NCBI RefSeq assembly: GCF_900167535.1
Contig: NZ_FUYE01000003.1
Location: 42,039-106,038, forward strand
Direction of reading: 5' to 3'
DNA length: 64,000 nt
DNA from: Prosthecobacter debontii
Lineage (GTDB): Bacteria > Verrucomicrobiota > Verrucomicrobiia > Verrucomicrobiales > Verrucomicrobiaceae
In this document: positions 42,870-52,051 of the stretch, one piece after another
Layout of the letters: every line of letters starts with the position of its first letter
How positions within the stretch are numbered: the stretch's first letter is position 1
The notes under the pieces: generated by a model
The model's input: only the letters and a program-made list of their open reading frames with translations
Database searches by the model: none
What the model was told of the DNA's origin: nothing
Translations under genes and position numbers: made by a program

Positions 42870-44579
42870 ATGAGCACGATCAAAGCAATCCAATGGTTCA
42901 AGCAGACTTTTTACAAGGAGTTAACCGAATCTGTTAAGGATACTCCTTTTTCAGCGGATCAACTTTGTGCCATTGCCTATCAGGAAACGGGTTACATCTG
43001 GGCAGGTATCCGGGAAAGTCATTCGCATGACGAAATTTTCAAACTTTGCACCGGAGACACGATTGATGCGCCGGGGCGTAGCGCGTTTCCCAAAACGCGG
43101 AAGGATCTGGAGTCATGGACTGGCGGAACACAGATGTTTCAGGTCGCCCGCCAGGCTCTTGTCGATGTGGGTAGTGTTAGGAAAGAATTTGCCAACATCG
43201 CAAAAAAGTATCCCAGCAAGTTCTGCCACGGCTTTGGAATTTTTCAGTATGACATCCAGTTCTTCAAAAAAGACCCTCAATGGTTCCTTCAAAGAAAATG
43301 GACCAGTTTCGCCGAATGCCGGGCTCATGTGATCAAAGAACTCAAAGAAGCACTGAAGCGCCAGGGTTGGCAGTCTAAAACGGTGCTTACCGACACAGAA
43401 AAAGTTCACGTTTGCATCGCCTACAACCGGGGAAAATCGGATCTAGCAAAGGGCTTCCGGCAGGGCCACTACAACAAAGAGGAAAAACGGTATTATGGTG
43501 AATACATCCACGAATACCTGACCATCGCCAAAAACATTCCCGCACCTTCTCCAGCCAATCCAGTTCCCGCGCCATCGCCCCACGTGATTCTCCCACCGCC
43601 CACGTCGGTGGAGCCATCAGGAAATCTATATCAGGTGGATGTCAGTGCCGGTTCCAGTTTGAACGTCCGGCGCACACCAGAAATCCCCCAGCTCAAACCG
43701 GAATCCAACATCGTCGTAAAGCTTCCTGGCAGCCATGTCGTGAAGCATCTGGGTGGTAAAAAAAGCGCAGACTTTTGGGAGATCGAGACAAGTCTGAACG
43801 GAGCCTATATCCGAGGTTTCGCTTCTCCGAAATATCTGAAGTCTGCTCCGTCTCTTGAAATCGAGGTTCTTCAGCCCGCTTCAGAAGAACCTAAAACAGG
43901 CGTTATTGCAGCTCACCTGACACCCAAACAAGGGACTGTCATCGCCCGTGTAAACATTGCCGGAGCGTATTCCTTGAACGAGAAAAACATGCCCGTCCGC
44001 GCGGGCGATACGGCGCAAAAACGCTGTTCGGAACTCGCCAACATCATCACCTGGCTTAATTCCGAAAACTCCGCCCACAAACGCTACTGGCCGCGTGACG
44101 GACTGACGTTCTGCAACATCTATGCTCATGATTACTGCGGCCGTGCTGGTGTTTACCTTCCGCGGGTCTGGTGGACAGGTCCCGCTCTGATCCGGCTTGC
44201 CAAAGGAGAAACCGTAGAGCCAGCTTATGGTAAAACCGTTGATGAAGTGCGGGCCAACGACCTGTTCCGCTGGCTACGTGATTTTGGCCCGCTGTTCGGC
44301 TGGCGTCAAACCGGCACGCTGACTAAACTCCAGGAAGCGGCGAATCTGGGGGCCGTAGGGCTGATTGTGGCCCGCAGAGTGCAGGAAGGCCGCAGCGGAC
44401 ACATCGTCGCAGTCGTGCCTGAGACTGATGTACAGAGAGCTAAGCGCAATACTGAAGGGAACGTCACTCACCCCCTGCAAAGCCAGGCTGGGGCTCGAAA
44501 TTTCCGTTATAGCACCAGCACAACAAACTGGTGGCTTGGCAGCCAGTTCGCCGAGTCTGCCTTCTGGATTCACGCATGA
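42870..44579 (+). CDS. Two-domain peptidoglycan hydrolase: lysozyme-like + SH3 + NlpC/CHAP-like
   Basis: A 569-residue protein without signal peptide. Residues ~1-220 look like a lysozyme/transglycosylase-type domain: candidate acid in IAYQETGYIW (E39), GFGIFQYDIQFFKKDP, CIAYNRGK. A Pro-rich linker (223-250) leads to an SH3-like wall-binding domain (253-325; SSLNVRRTP, then YIRGFASPKYL). The C-terminal domain (350-569) resembles NlpC/P60 or CHAP cysteine peptidases: candidate nucleophile C415 in GLTFCNIYAHDYC and His511 in GRSGHIVAVVP. Two wall-cutting domains without an export signal suggest a phage lysin, a bacteriocin or a contractile-system/T6SS effector. It sits behind an AT-rich leader and has no related neighbours, so it may be an acquired orphan. 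Confidence 0.72.
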   Translation: MSTIKAIQWFKQTFYKELTESVKDTPFSADQLCAIAYQETGYIWAGIRESHSHDEIFKLCTGDTIDAPGRSAFPKTRKDLESWTGGTQMFQVARQALVDVGSVRKEFANIAKKYPSKFCHGFGIFQYDIQFFKKDPQWFLQRKWTSFAECRAHVIKELKEALKRQGWQSKTVLTDTEKVHVCIAYNRGKSDLAKGFRQGHYNKEEKRYYGEYIHEYLTIAKNIPAPSPANPVPAPSPHVILPPPTSVEPSGNLYQVDVSAGSSLNVRRTPEIPQLKPESNIVVKLPGSHVVKHLGGKKSADFWEIETSLNGAYIRGFASPKYLKSAPSLEIEVLQPASEEPKTGVIAAHLTPKQGTVIARVNIAGAYSLNEKNMPVRAGDTAQKRCSELANIITWLNSENSAHKRYWPRDGLTFCNIYAHDYCGRAGVYLPRVWWTGPALIRLAKGETVEPAYGKTVDEVRANDLFRWLRDFGPLFGWRQTGTLTKLQEAANLGAVGLIVARRVQEGRSGHIVAVVPETDVQRAKRNTEGNVTHPLQSQAGARNFRYSTSTTNWWLGSQFAESAFWIHA

Positions 44580-44647
44580 GGCCCTGACAACAATCAACGC
44601 ACACTGCAAAATCTTGTGCCTGCCGTCGAAGCCGTCTAGCGTGTCGG

Positions 44648-46021
44648 ATGGCCTCCCTGGCAGACGATCTCATTTCCCTCATTGGTAGTTCCTGTGTCTC
44701 CGTCACTACGGAAGATCTGGCAACGCATAGCACCGACAAATGGTTTGCCTCCAATTCGCCCGAGGTGGTGGTGCATGCCGAGTCCACCGAGGATGTCTCG
44801 AAAGTCCTGCGTTATGCCAATGAACACCAGATCCCTGTGACCCCCCAAGGCTCACGTGTGGGTTATGTCGGCGGCGCCGTGCCTCTGCGCGGGGGCATTG
44901 CGCTTTCGCTCGCACGGATGAACAAGATTGTGGAGATCAACATCGCCGATGGGGTGGCCGTGGTGCAGCCCGGGGTCATCACGGGAGACCTGCAAGCTGC
45001 CGTGCGCGAACTCGGTTGGTTTTATCCCCCTGACCCCGCCAGCCTGAAAGAATGCAGCCTGGGCGGCAACATCGCCACCAATGCAGGTGGACCACGTTGC
45101 CTCAAATATGGCGTCACTCGGCATTATGTGTTAGGCCTGGAAGCCGTGTTAGCCGATGGAACAATCGTCAAAGCCGGAGGGCGCTGTCACAAAAACAAAA
45201 CTGGCTTTGATCTTGTCGGCATCATGGTCGGGAGTGAAGGACTGCTCGGCGTCGTGACTCAAGCCACTTTGCGCCTGATTCCCCATCCACCCATGCGTGC
45301 CATGCTCTCGGCTGGATTCACTACCTTTGCTGAAGCCGCCAATGCCGTGCAGCGCATTCTGAATGCCGGCTTCCTGCCCAGCGCTCTGGAGATCGCCGAT
45401 AAATTCACCCTGCGCGCCGCTCGTGAATACCTCGGCGAATCCGTCACCCCCACAGGCGACGCTCACCTGCTGGTGGAGATCGACGGTCAGGAGGATTCCG
45501 TCAAAGGTGAACTGCTGACACTGGCCAAACTCGTGCGTGAACTGGGTTGTCTGTCCCTGGAAGAAGCTCTGGGTGAAGAGGCCTGTGAACGCTTCTGGAA
45601 ACTGCGCCGCGAGTTCAGCTACAGCCTGAGGAATACTGGACTGATCAAGCTGAACGAAGACATCGTCGTGCCACGCAGCCGCTTGGTCGATCTGGTGGAA
45701 TTTGCCGAAGCTCTGCAAAACGAATGTGGCTTCCCGATCGCCAGCTTCGGCCATGCCGGAGATGGCAACATTCACGTCAACATCATGGTGCCAAGCATGG
45801 ATGATCCCGAACAGCGCGCCCGCGCCGAAGATGCCCTGGATAAACTGTTCCGCCAAATCATCGCCTGGGATGGAGCCATCACTGGTGAGCACGGCGTTGG
45901 CATCGCCAAAGGCCGCTGGTTCCCTGAAGCCATCACCGCTGGCAGCCGTGACGTTCATTCCCGCCTGAAGAAAGCTCTGGACCCCCACGGCATCCTCAAT
46001 CCCGGGAAGTTTGTGGCTTAG
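44648..46021 (+). CDS. glcD: FAD-linked oxidase, glycolate oxidase GlcD-like
   Basis: A 457-residue FAD enzyme of the GlcD / D-lactate dehydrogenase group, oxidising 2-hydroxy acids. The PCMH-type FAD domain shows VTPQGSRVGYVGG, then PPDPASLKECSLGGNIATNAGG and GSEGLLGVVTQATL. The C-terminal oxidase domain has SFGHAGDGNIHVNIMV and the GEHGVGIAKGRW motif. GlcE and GlcF subunits are not next to it, so it may work alone or with partners elsewhere; GlcD versus D-lactate dehydrogenase cannot be decided by eye. Length is normal for GlcD-type proteins. Confidence 0.85.
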   Translation: MASLADDLISLIGSSCVSVTTEDLATHSTDKWFASNSPEVVVHAESTEDVSKVLRYANEHQIPVTPQGSRVGYVGGAVPLRGGIALSLARMNKIVEINIADGVAVVQPGVITGDLQAAVRELGWFYPPDPASLKECSLGGNIATNAGGPRCLKYGVTRHYVLGLEAVLADGTIVKAGGRCHKNKTGFDLVGIMVGSEGLLGVVTQATLRLIPHPPMRAMLSAGFTTFAEAANAVQRILNAGFLPSALEIADKFTLRAAREYLGESVTPTGDAHLLVEIDGQEDSVKGELLTLAKLVRELGCLSLEEALGEEACERFWKLRREFSYSLRNTGLIKLNEDIVVPRSRLVDLVEFAEALQNECGFPIASFGHAGDGNIHVNIMVPSMDDPEQRARAEDALDKLFRQIIAWDGAITGEHGVGIAKGRWFPEAITAGSRDVHSRLKKALDPHGILNPGKFVA

Positions 46022-46054
46022 CGCCATTCGCTCCATGAGTCCTTCACCCTCATT

Positions 46055-46552
46055 ATGAGATTCCTCGGTGTATCGTTCCTCATTGTAGCAGCAATCATTC
46101 ACCTCATAGGGCGGGCGCTTGTGACCGAGAACCTCATCCTACCTCTTTTCAGCCTTTGGGTCATCGGGGTTTCCCTGCTCTGTGGAGCATCCTTCTTTGC
46201 TCTCTTTTTCCCACGACGCTCCCTATGTCTCGTCGCTCTGCTAACCTTGGTTGGGATTCAAATCGACCTCACCTATTCCAGCAAATGGGCGCCGCTCTCG
46301 TCACCCTTTGACCATGCGATGAATCATACTTTAGGACGCCCCATCGGATCATGGGAATCTTATTATGGAAGTTGGATTCTATTGGCCATCATGCTGCTCA
46401 TCGGACTCGCCAGTTCTTGGTTAACCGGAACGATGATCTATCTCAGAACAGGCCAAGACGAGCATCGTGGCAATGCTTTTTTAAAGGCTGTCGAACAAGC
46501 TCTAACGCGATGGGAAAAAGAGCAAGACACCCCCAAATCTGATGCCCCCTGA
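46055..46552 (+). CDS. Hypothetical four-helix membrane protein
   Basis: A 165-residue protein with about four hydrophobic segments (residues ~5-22, 28-50, 55-70, 102-128) and a charged C-terminal tail rich in Glu and Lys. I do not recognise the family. It begins 33 bp after glcD and its stop overlaps the start of the DUF3592 gene by 11 bp, so the three genes probably share a transcript. Confidence 0.65.
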   Translation: MRFLGVSFLIVAAIIHLIGRALVTENLILPLFSLWVIGVSLLCGASFFALFFPRRSLCLVALLTLVGIQIDLTYSSKWAPLSSPFDHAMNHTLGRPIGSWESYYGSWILLAIMLLIGLASSWLTGTMIYLRTGQDEHRGNAFLKAVEQALTRWEKEQDTPKSDAP

Positions 46553-47060
46553 CGCTCCCAGAAACCGAGCGCTGCCCAAGTGGCTTTTTATTGCCCTGCT
46601 CTCAGGCGGCTTCTTGATCCTAGGTCTCGGGGTCTTACTGCTCGCCCCCGCTTTAGCATCTGCTCGATGGCCAACGACTCAGGGGATCGTTTTGAGTGCT
46701 CGTGTCGTCGAGCAGCCCCAAGGAAAGAGCCTCGTGTATTCGATTGCGATCACCTATCGCTACGACGCCAATGGTCAGCGATATGAGGGCCGCACATTTT
46801 CTCATTCCTCCGATTCCCTGCCACTCTCAGGAAAGGATCGCGACAAGGTGCATGACGAGTATCAGACCTCACCGACCTATGCTGCTTGGCAGCCCACCAA
46901 GACGGTGACGGTCTTCTATGATCCCAAGAATCCCGCCCACAGTGTTCTCCGCCCTGGAGCCACAACCCTAGGATGGTTTGTCAGCCTTCTGGGACTGATC
47001 ATCACGGGAATCGGCGCGTGGGAAGGGCGTCGAATCAGGCGCTTGGACTCAGCTTCCTGA
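46542..47060 (+). CDS. DUF3592-type membrane protein
   Basis: A 172-residue protein with an N-terminal membrane helix (LSGGFLILGLGVLLLAP) and one near the C-terminus (LGWFVSLLGLIITGIGA). Between them is the beta-rich DUF3592 segment: WPTTQGIVLSA, then AITYRYDANGQRYEG and VTVFYDPKNPAHSVLRPG. The pattern is diagnostic, but the function of the family is unknown. It overlaps the preceding membrane protein gene by 11 bp and converges with the small gene on the other strand, overlapping it by 26 bp. Confidence 0.75.
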   Translation: MPPDAPRNRALPKWLFIALLSGGFLILGLGVLLLAPALASARWPTTQGIVLSARVVEQPQGKSLVYSIAITYRYDANGQRYEGRTFSHSSDSLPLSGKDRDKVHDEYQTSPTYAAWQPTKTVTVFYDPKNPAHSVLRPGATTLGWFVSLLGLIITGIGAWEGRRIRRLDSAS

Positions 47061-47331
47061 AATGCTTCATCAACTCTCCCAGGATGAATGCCGGACACTC
47101 GCCATCTTCCGCAAAAACGTAGAACTCACCGAGCGGGTCGTTGATGCTAAAACGCTGGCCGAAGTATTCGAAGTCCAGCCAACCTTCCGTCACACCATCG
47201 GTGACAAAGCCTGTCACCTTAAGCCCTTCCATTTGCTCCAAATGCGGCCGCAAGATGCCCCAGGACAGCGGGAACTTGAAGATCGCGAAAAGACGCGATC
47301 CATCGTCCATTCGCTGATTCAAATATTCCAC
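47035..47331 (-). CDS. Small protein of unknown function
   Basis: A 98-residue protein when started at the GTG whose first base is 47331, which has TTGAGG upstream and follows the glycosyltransferase stop by 17 bp. An open frame to 47385 would overlap that gene. The sequence (GWLDFEYFGQRFSINDPLGEFYVFAEDG) looks like a compact alpha/beta protein with many aromatic residues; no catalytic motif is evident. I favour this strand over the overlapping + frame at 47062-47340 because of operon position and amino-acid composition. Confidence 0.55.
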   Translation of the reverse strand: MEYLNQRMDDGSRLFAIFKFPLSWGILRPHLEQMEGLKVTGFVTDGVTEGWLDFEYFGQRFSINDPLGEFYVFAEDGECPAFILGELMKHFRKLSPSA

Positions 47332-47348
47332 ATGACATGACCTCAAGG

Positions 47349-48473
47349 TTAGGCAGCGGCGTCGCGATACAGTTTCCGATAACAATCGGCCATCGCCTCC
47401 ATGGAATAACGTTTCAGCACAGTCTCCCGCGCTCCAGCTCCGCAGCGCGCTAGCAGTGAAGGATCTTTGAGCGGTGCCTCAATGCAATCCGCCAGCATGT
47501 CTGCATCCTGAATGTCTGCCAAAAATCCAGTTAGGCCATTTTCGATCACCTCGGCATTGCCACAGGCTGAGTGGGCCAGCACAGGGACGGCGCAGGCCAT
47601 GCCTTCAAGAACTGCATTGGATAAACCTTCGATTTCCGAAGGGGCCGCCAGCAGATCCATGGCCCGATAATACTTGGCCAAATCGTTTTGATGCCCTGCC
47701 CAGATCAATCGATCCACAAAGGGATGCTGCTTCATCGCCTCAATCAAACGCTCGCGATCCGCACCTCCATCTCCGACCACCAAAAGACGCAACTTCGGCC
47801 ACTTGGGTGCCAATTTTTCGAAAGCCGTAAAGAGCATCTCATGCCGCTTCAAGGCCACGAGACGCCCCACGATGCCTACCACCACCGCATCTCCAGGCAG
47901 GCCTAACGCTTGCTTCGCCATCGCCTTATCTTCCGCAGGAGAAAAACGCTGACTGTCCACTCCATTCGGGGTCACGACGATCTTGTCTTGAGGATCAAAG
48001 CCAAGCTCCTGAAGGTGCACTTTCAAGCCGCCACTGACGACATGCACGCTCTGACAGAGCTTAAACAGCCAACGGCGTTGAGCCAGCCGTTTAGGGGTCA
48101 GGTCTTGCTTCTGCACCTGCCCATGCTCGCCATGAACGATCGGATGCGTCCGCCCCCCCAGGGTCGCAAGCACCGCATAGATGAGCGTGCCTAGATTGTG
48201 CGAATGTAAAACGTCGGCCCCCGTGGCCAGCATGTGTTTGCGCAGCGCCAGCACGGCTTTCAATGAAAAGCCCGTGGTTTTACCCATCACAACGACTTTA
48301 TCGGGCTCTGGCATCCGTTCGGCAAAATCTCCCCGAAAGCGCAAACAAGCCGCTTCAATCTTGAAGCCGTCTCCATGCAAGCGACGGGCCACATTCACCA
48401 CCCCATTCTCCAGTCCACCTGGAGCCAGAGAATCCAACACGTGCAGGACACGAACCTCGGAAGATGCATTCAT
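47349..48473 (-). CDS. GT4 glycosyltransferase (PEP-CTERM/EpsH1-associated type)
   Basis: A 374-residue GT-B glycosyltransferase. The N-terminal block LHVLDSLAPGGLENGVVNVA and LHSHNLGTLIYA resemble the sugar transferases found with exosortase/EpsH systems. The donor site in the second half has GVDSQRFSP, VGIVGRLVALKRHE and the ExxxxxxxE motif in APSEIEGLSNAVLEGMA. Part of a leftward group: GT4 (49310), methyltransferase (48477), this gene and a small gene (47035), with gaps of 3-17 bp. Likely builds extracellular or envelope polysaccharide. Confidence 0.85.
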   Translation of the reverse strand: MNASSEVRVLHVLDSLAPGGLENGVVNVARRLHGDGFKIEAACLRFRGDFAERMPEPDKVVVMGKTTGFSLKAVLALRKHMLATGADVLHSHNLGTLIYAVLATLGGRTHPIVHGEHGQVQKQDLTPKRLAQRRWLFKLCQSVHVVSGGLKVHLQELGFDPQDKIVVTPNGVDSQRFSPAEDKAMAKQALGLPGDAVVVGIVGRLVALKRHEMLFTAFEKLAPKWPKLRLLVVGDGGADRERLIEAMKQHPFVDRLIWAGHQNDLAKYYRAMDLLAAPSEIEGLSNAVLEGMACAVPVLAHSACGNAEVIENGLTGFLADIQDADMLADCIEAPLKDPSLLARCGAGARETVLKRYSMEAMADCYRKLYRDAAA

Positions 48474-48476
48474 GAT

Positions 48477-49301
48477 TTAGTCCGCCACTGCCGCTAAGGT
48501 GACCGCCGGTAACAAACGATAGCACAAACGCCGACGTATCTTGTGTGGCACGGGACTCATCAGAAGTTCCAAACCATCCACGAGAGCATTCATCAGGAAC
48601 CCACGCTGAGGTTTACCGAAGCGAAACACCCACGTGGTGGAAAAGCCGTGCTTCTTCAGCAGCTTTCTCATTTCCCGATGCGTCCATTCCTGAAAGTGAA
48701 AACACTCCAGTTCGTCGGTAAAAAACGCCGAGATATCATGTGGCCCCGTGTAGCGATGAGGCGTGTCAAAAACATACACTCCACCAGACTTCAAGACGCG
48801 CCGCGCTGTCTCAAAGTGAGGGGAAATATCGTCTGGATGCAAGTGCTCCAGAAACTGATAGCTGAAACAAACATCCACAGACCGATCCGGGACATCGAGA
48901 TTGTAGCCATCGTAAACCACGAGTTCAAGATTCGCGGGGGACTCGTCTGCGGATTCACGCTGATCGGAGATATCCACCCCGATGACCTTTTTCACCTTGG
49001 CCGCTGCCGCAGCCGCCAAGCGTCCATCGCCTGGCGCGAACTCCAGCAGGACGCTATCAGCCTTCAAAAACGGTGCCAGAATCCGCATCTGCGCAGCCAC
49101 CTTGCGACGACTATCCTCAGGAGTCACACGACGCGTCAGGCGAGGGTGATCCGGCACCCGCTCAAAGAGCTCTCCATAGAGCGTGGCGAACAAGCTGACA
49201 CGTTCCTCACGGGTCGATTTGCGCAAGCGCCCAGCCAGTTCCTTCTCCACTTCGTAATGGTGGCGCAGACGTTCGAGCGTGCGTTGAGTTTCAGCAGCCA
49301 T
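48477..49301 (-). CDS. Class I methyltransferase in polysaccharide cluster
   Basis: A 274-residue protein started at the ATG at 49301, nine bases after the upstream glycosyltransferase stop; the open frame reaches 49340 but would overlap it. SAM motif I is LLEFAPGDGRLA, followed by KVIGVDISDQ, and FSYQFLEHLHPDD as the post-motif block typical of methyltransferase domain 11 proteins. The C-terminal ~60 residues include Arg-rich and hydrophobic segments. Probably methylates a sugar or lipid-linked intermediate in the cluster (inference). Confidence 0.78.
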   Translation of the reverse strand: MAAETQRTLERLRHHYEVEKELAGRLRKSTREERVSLFATLYGELFERVPDHPRLTRRVTPEDSRRKVAAQMRILAPFLKADSVLLEFAPGDGRLAAAAAAKVKKVIGVDISDQRESADESPANLELVVYDGYNLDVPDRSVDVCFSYQFLEHLHPDDISPHFETARRVLKSGGVYVFDTPHRYTGPHDISAFFTDELECFHFQEWTHREMRKLLKKHGFSTTWVFRFGKPQRGFLMNALVDGLELLMSPVPHKIRRRLCYRLLPAVTLAAVAD

Positions 49302-49309
49302 AAAAGAGA

Positions 49310-50524
49310 TCAATTCGAGCGAGGCGGGCAGGCCGCACAAAGGTCCATAAAAGTGCGCGTGGCAGCCGTCCAGGAATAATGATTCTCCACGTTGGAACGA
49401 GCCTTTTTAGCCAGCTTGTCGGCCAAAGCCGGATCCTCCACCAACCGCACAATGGCTTGCGCAAAAGCAGACGCATCATCAGCCAGGAGGATGTCTGACT
49501 CATGGACGATGGGTAGCCCTTCAGCCCCAATGGTGGTGGAGATCACTGGCACCCCCATGGCCATGGCTTCATAGATTTTGATGCGCGTGCCTCCACCTGC
49601 ACGGAGAGGCACCACGATGGCATGACAGCTATGCACATGCGGTCTCACATCATCCACCGTGCCAGTGACGATGACTTTATCACTGGCCCGAGCCTTCAAG
49701 TGCGCCGGTGGATTGCGGCCAATGATTTTCAGCACCACCCCAGGAAGCTGGGCATGCACCAACGGCATGATTTCATCCAGAAAATACTGACAGGCATCAA
49801 TGTTGGGCATCCAATCCATGGAACCCAAGAAGCCGATGGTAAAAGGCGGGGGCGGTGAAGAAGCAGGCTTGAAAAACTGCACATCCACCCCCGTGGGCAC
49901 ATCCCCCAACACATTGGTCAAACCATACAGCTCGCGGGCCAATCGTGAATCATCTGGTGACACCGTGATAACACCATCAAAGAGACGAGACAGCTTGTCC
50001 TCCCAACGATGCATGCGCTGATACTGCATGTTTAGGAATTGCCGCCGCATCATCGACGGCGCCGACTCAGCCAAACGTTTCCAGATCAAGGCCTCAATGT
50101 TATGCTGAAAGAGCACCACCGGGCAGGCAAACTTCACCCCGAGGAACGCAGGTGCAGGGAAAAGGAAATCGCAGATGACCAGATCAAAAGCCGACTCCGC
50201 GGCCAGCCGCTGAAGCTCAGTCTGCATCCTTGGCTCTTGATAGCGCTGAAGCGCATAAGGCAGGCTGCTAAAAAAAGTGTTCTGAATCAGCCTCGTCCAA
50301 AATTTGAGCGATGTGCGGGAGGGCACCTCCGTGGGAACCCAGATTTTATGCCGGGCATAAGGATCGGCTTTTTCCTCGGTCGATACCTCCATGCCCTCAG
50401 GCAGTAGCGAAAGGTAAGTCACCTCATGCTCCCGACTGATCTGTGTCAGCATCGCATGGGTGCGCCTCTTGCCCCCTGTGTCCAGGGGATGGAGTGGACC
50501 CGTTTTAACCCAAAGAATGCGCAT
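49310..50524 (-). CDS. GT4 glycosyltransferase (first gene of cluster)
   Basis: A 404-residue GT-B enzyme. The N-terminus ILWVKTGPLHPLDTGGKRRTHAML and the acceptor-domain block DLVICDFLFPAPAF resemble sugar transferases linked to PEP-CTERM/EpsH1 systems. In the donor half are VPTGVDVQFFKP, IGFLGSMDWMPN and the ExxxxxxxE-like PLRAGGGTRIKIYEAMAMG. It is the first gene of the leftward cluster ending at 47035. Sugar specificity unknown. Confidence 0.85.
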   Translation of the reverse strand: MRILWVKTGPLHPLDTGGKRRTHAMLTQISREHEVTYLSLLPEGMEVSTEEKADPYARHKIWVPTEVPSRTSLKFWTRLIQNTFFSSLPYALQRYQEPRMQTELQRLAAESAFDLVICDFLFPAPAFLGVKFACPVVLFQHNIEALIWKRLAESAPSMMRRQFLNMQYQRMHRWEDKLSRLFDGVITVSPDDSRLARELYGLTNVLGDVPTGVDVQFFKPASSPPPPFTIGFLGSMDWMPNIDACQYFLDEIMPLVHAQLPGVVLKIIGRNPPAHLKARASDKVIVTGTVDDVRPHVHSCHAIVVPLRAGGGTRIKIYEAMAMGVPVISTTIGAEGLPIVHESDILLADDASAFAQAIVRLVEDPALADKLAKKARSNVENHYSWTAATRTFMDLCAACPPRSN

Positions 50525-50650
50525 GCTTTTTGCCCATAGATCAGGCTTTTGCGTCTGTCACGTGAAGAACCAATTGCAAAAGCAATTCGAAAATCGGTTG
50601 CTGAAAAGCATCCAGCCATTAAACTCCGTACCCCGTAACACGGGTGACTA

Positions 50651-50725
<75 letters not shown>

Positions 50726-50851
50726 GCTTGAATCTCAGAAAATAAGAGGTTCCACATTACCACTTCAAGTGTTCCACACTGCCCGCGTTTTTGTCGCGCT
50801 GAAAACGGTTTGCAAAAAAAGGCATAATCCGGCAAGGTTCGGCAAAAGAAA

Positions 50852-52051
50852 ATGGCTACAAAAGCGGCTACAAAATCCGAGTCTAAGCAGCCTCCGACCG
50901 TGATTTTTCGGGGTCGCTCGTATCTTCTCTTCAAACGTGGGGATGAAAATTCGCCGTGGTGGGTGCGGGTCCAGAAGAATGGGAAGCGGGTGGCTCAAAG
51001 CTGTGATACCTCCGACCTTAAACTGGCGAAGGATCGGGCGAAGCTGAGGATTGCGGAGGTGCTGGATGGTAGGCCGGATCGCGCGGCGACGAAGTCGCGC
51101 AAGGGCGTGCCGACAATCCAGGAGATCATTGAGTTTGGGAAGGCCTCGCACCTGGCCGTGAGGGAGAAGACTCAAAATAGCTACAGCAATGCGGTGCTGC
51201 TGCTGCTGCAGACGGTGTATGGCTATGATAAGGAGAAGGCGGAGAAGCAGCGCCTGGATGTGCTGACGGCGGAACTGGCGCGCTCATACCAGGCGAAGAT
51301 GCAGGGACTAAAGCGGGCGGAAACAAAGCGACTGACGTCTGGCAATACGACGGCGAATTCTCAACTCCGGTTTGCTCGATCGCTGTTCTCCAAGCAACGT
51401 CTGTTGGATTATAAAGAGGCTGGCTTTGTAATGCCGGAGGCTCTGGAGGGTTTCCTGAATGTGCCTTATCTGGAGGAAGAGAGTCATCGCTACTCAGACA
51501 AGCCGATTCCTCAGAAGGCGATCAAAGAGATGGATCAGGCGCTGCCTGCACTGAAACTGAAGGACGTTCGTCTCTGGGCCATCCATCTGATGGTGCGGCT
51601 GATGGGGTTGCGAGATAGTGAGATTGATCGGGCTCAAGATCACTGGCTAAGCGAGACGAAAGAGGGCGGCATGGAGATGCGTATCATCAAACGTGAGGGT
51701 GAAGCGATGCCGAAGCGCTCTGAAGGCGTGGTGGCGGTGCCACCGGAGTTGGCGGCCTATTTCAAGAAGCGGAAGGGTTATCTGATTCCAGCGAAGTCGA
51801 AGACAGAGCGGTATGACCTGATCTACCGGGATCATAATGAGTGGCTGCGACAGTTCATCCCAGATCGCGTGAAAGCTGCACATGAGCTGAGAAAGCACTT
51901 CGGCGCGGTGTGGGCGACGAAGACGGGCTCCCTCTATGAAGCGGCTCAGCGTCTGCGTGTGACGTTGATCGTGGCGGAATACCACTACTCGGCGATGCTG
52001 AAGAAACCAGAGGCTCTCACTCTGGATGATTATCAGGGGATGGTTTCGTGA
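50852..52051 (+). CDS. int: Tyrosine recombinase/integrase
   Basis: A 399-residue site-specific recombinase. The N-terminus is basic; residues ~85-210 correspond to the SAM-like core-binding domain. The catalytic domain has Arg254 in GLRDSEI and the HxxR pair in AHELRKHFG (H344, R347). The nucleophile is Tyr377 or Tyr379 in AEYHYSAM. The second His (or Trp) usually found in LGH before the Tyr is not seen: the stretch reads LRVTLIVAEYHY. Position 127 bp from tRNA-Thr, pointing into the element, is classic for integration into a tRNA gene. It converges with the leftward operon, overlapping the last gene by 35 bp. Confidence 0.88.
   Translation: MATKAATKSESKQPPTVIFRGRSYLLFKRGDENSPWWVRVQKNGKRVAQSCDTSDLKLAKDRAKLRIAEVLDGRPDRAATKSRKGVPTIQEIIEFGKASHLAVREKTQNSYSNAVLLLLQTVYGYDKEKAEKQRLDVLTAELARSYQAKMQGLKRAETKRLTSGNTTANSQLRFARSLFSKQRLLDYKEAGFVMPEALEGFLNVPYLEEESHRYSDKPIPQKAIKEMDQALPALKLKDVRLWAIHLMVRLMGLRDSEIDRAQDHWLSETKEGGMEMRIIKREGEAMPKRSEGVVAVPPELAAYFKKRKGYLIPAKSKTERYDLIYRDHNEWLRQFIPDRVKAAHELRKHFGAVWATKTGSLYEAAQRLRVTLIVAEYHYSAMLKKPEALTLDDYQGMVS

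Noticed and set aside
45149..46102. 317-codon frame opposite glcD
   Set aside because: Shadow of glcD; composition biased (Gly, Phe, Gln) and without motifs.
47062..47340. 92-codon + frame at the end of the DUF3592 gene
   Set aside because: Mirror of the small - strand gene that continues the glycosyltransferase operon.
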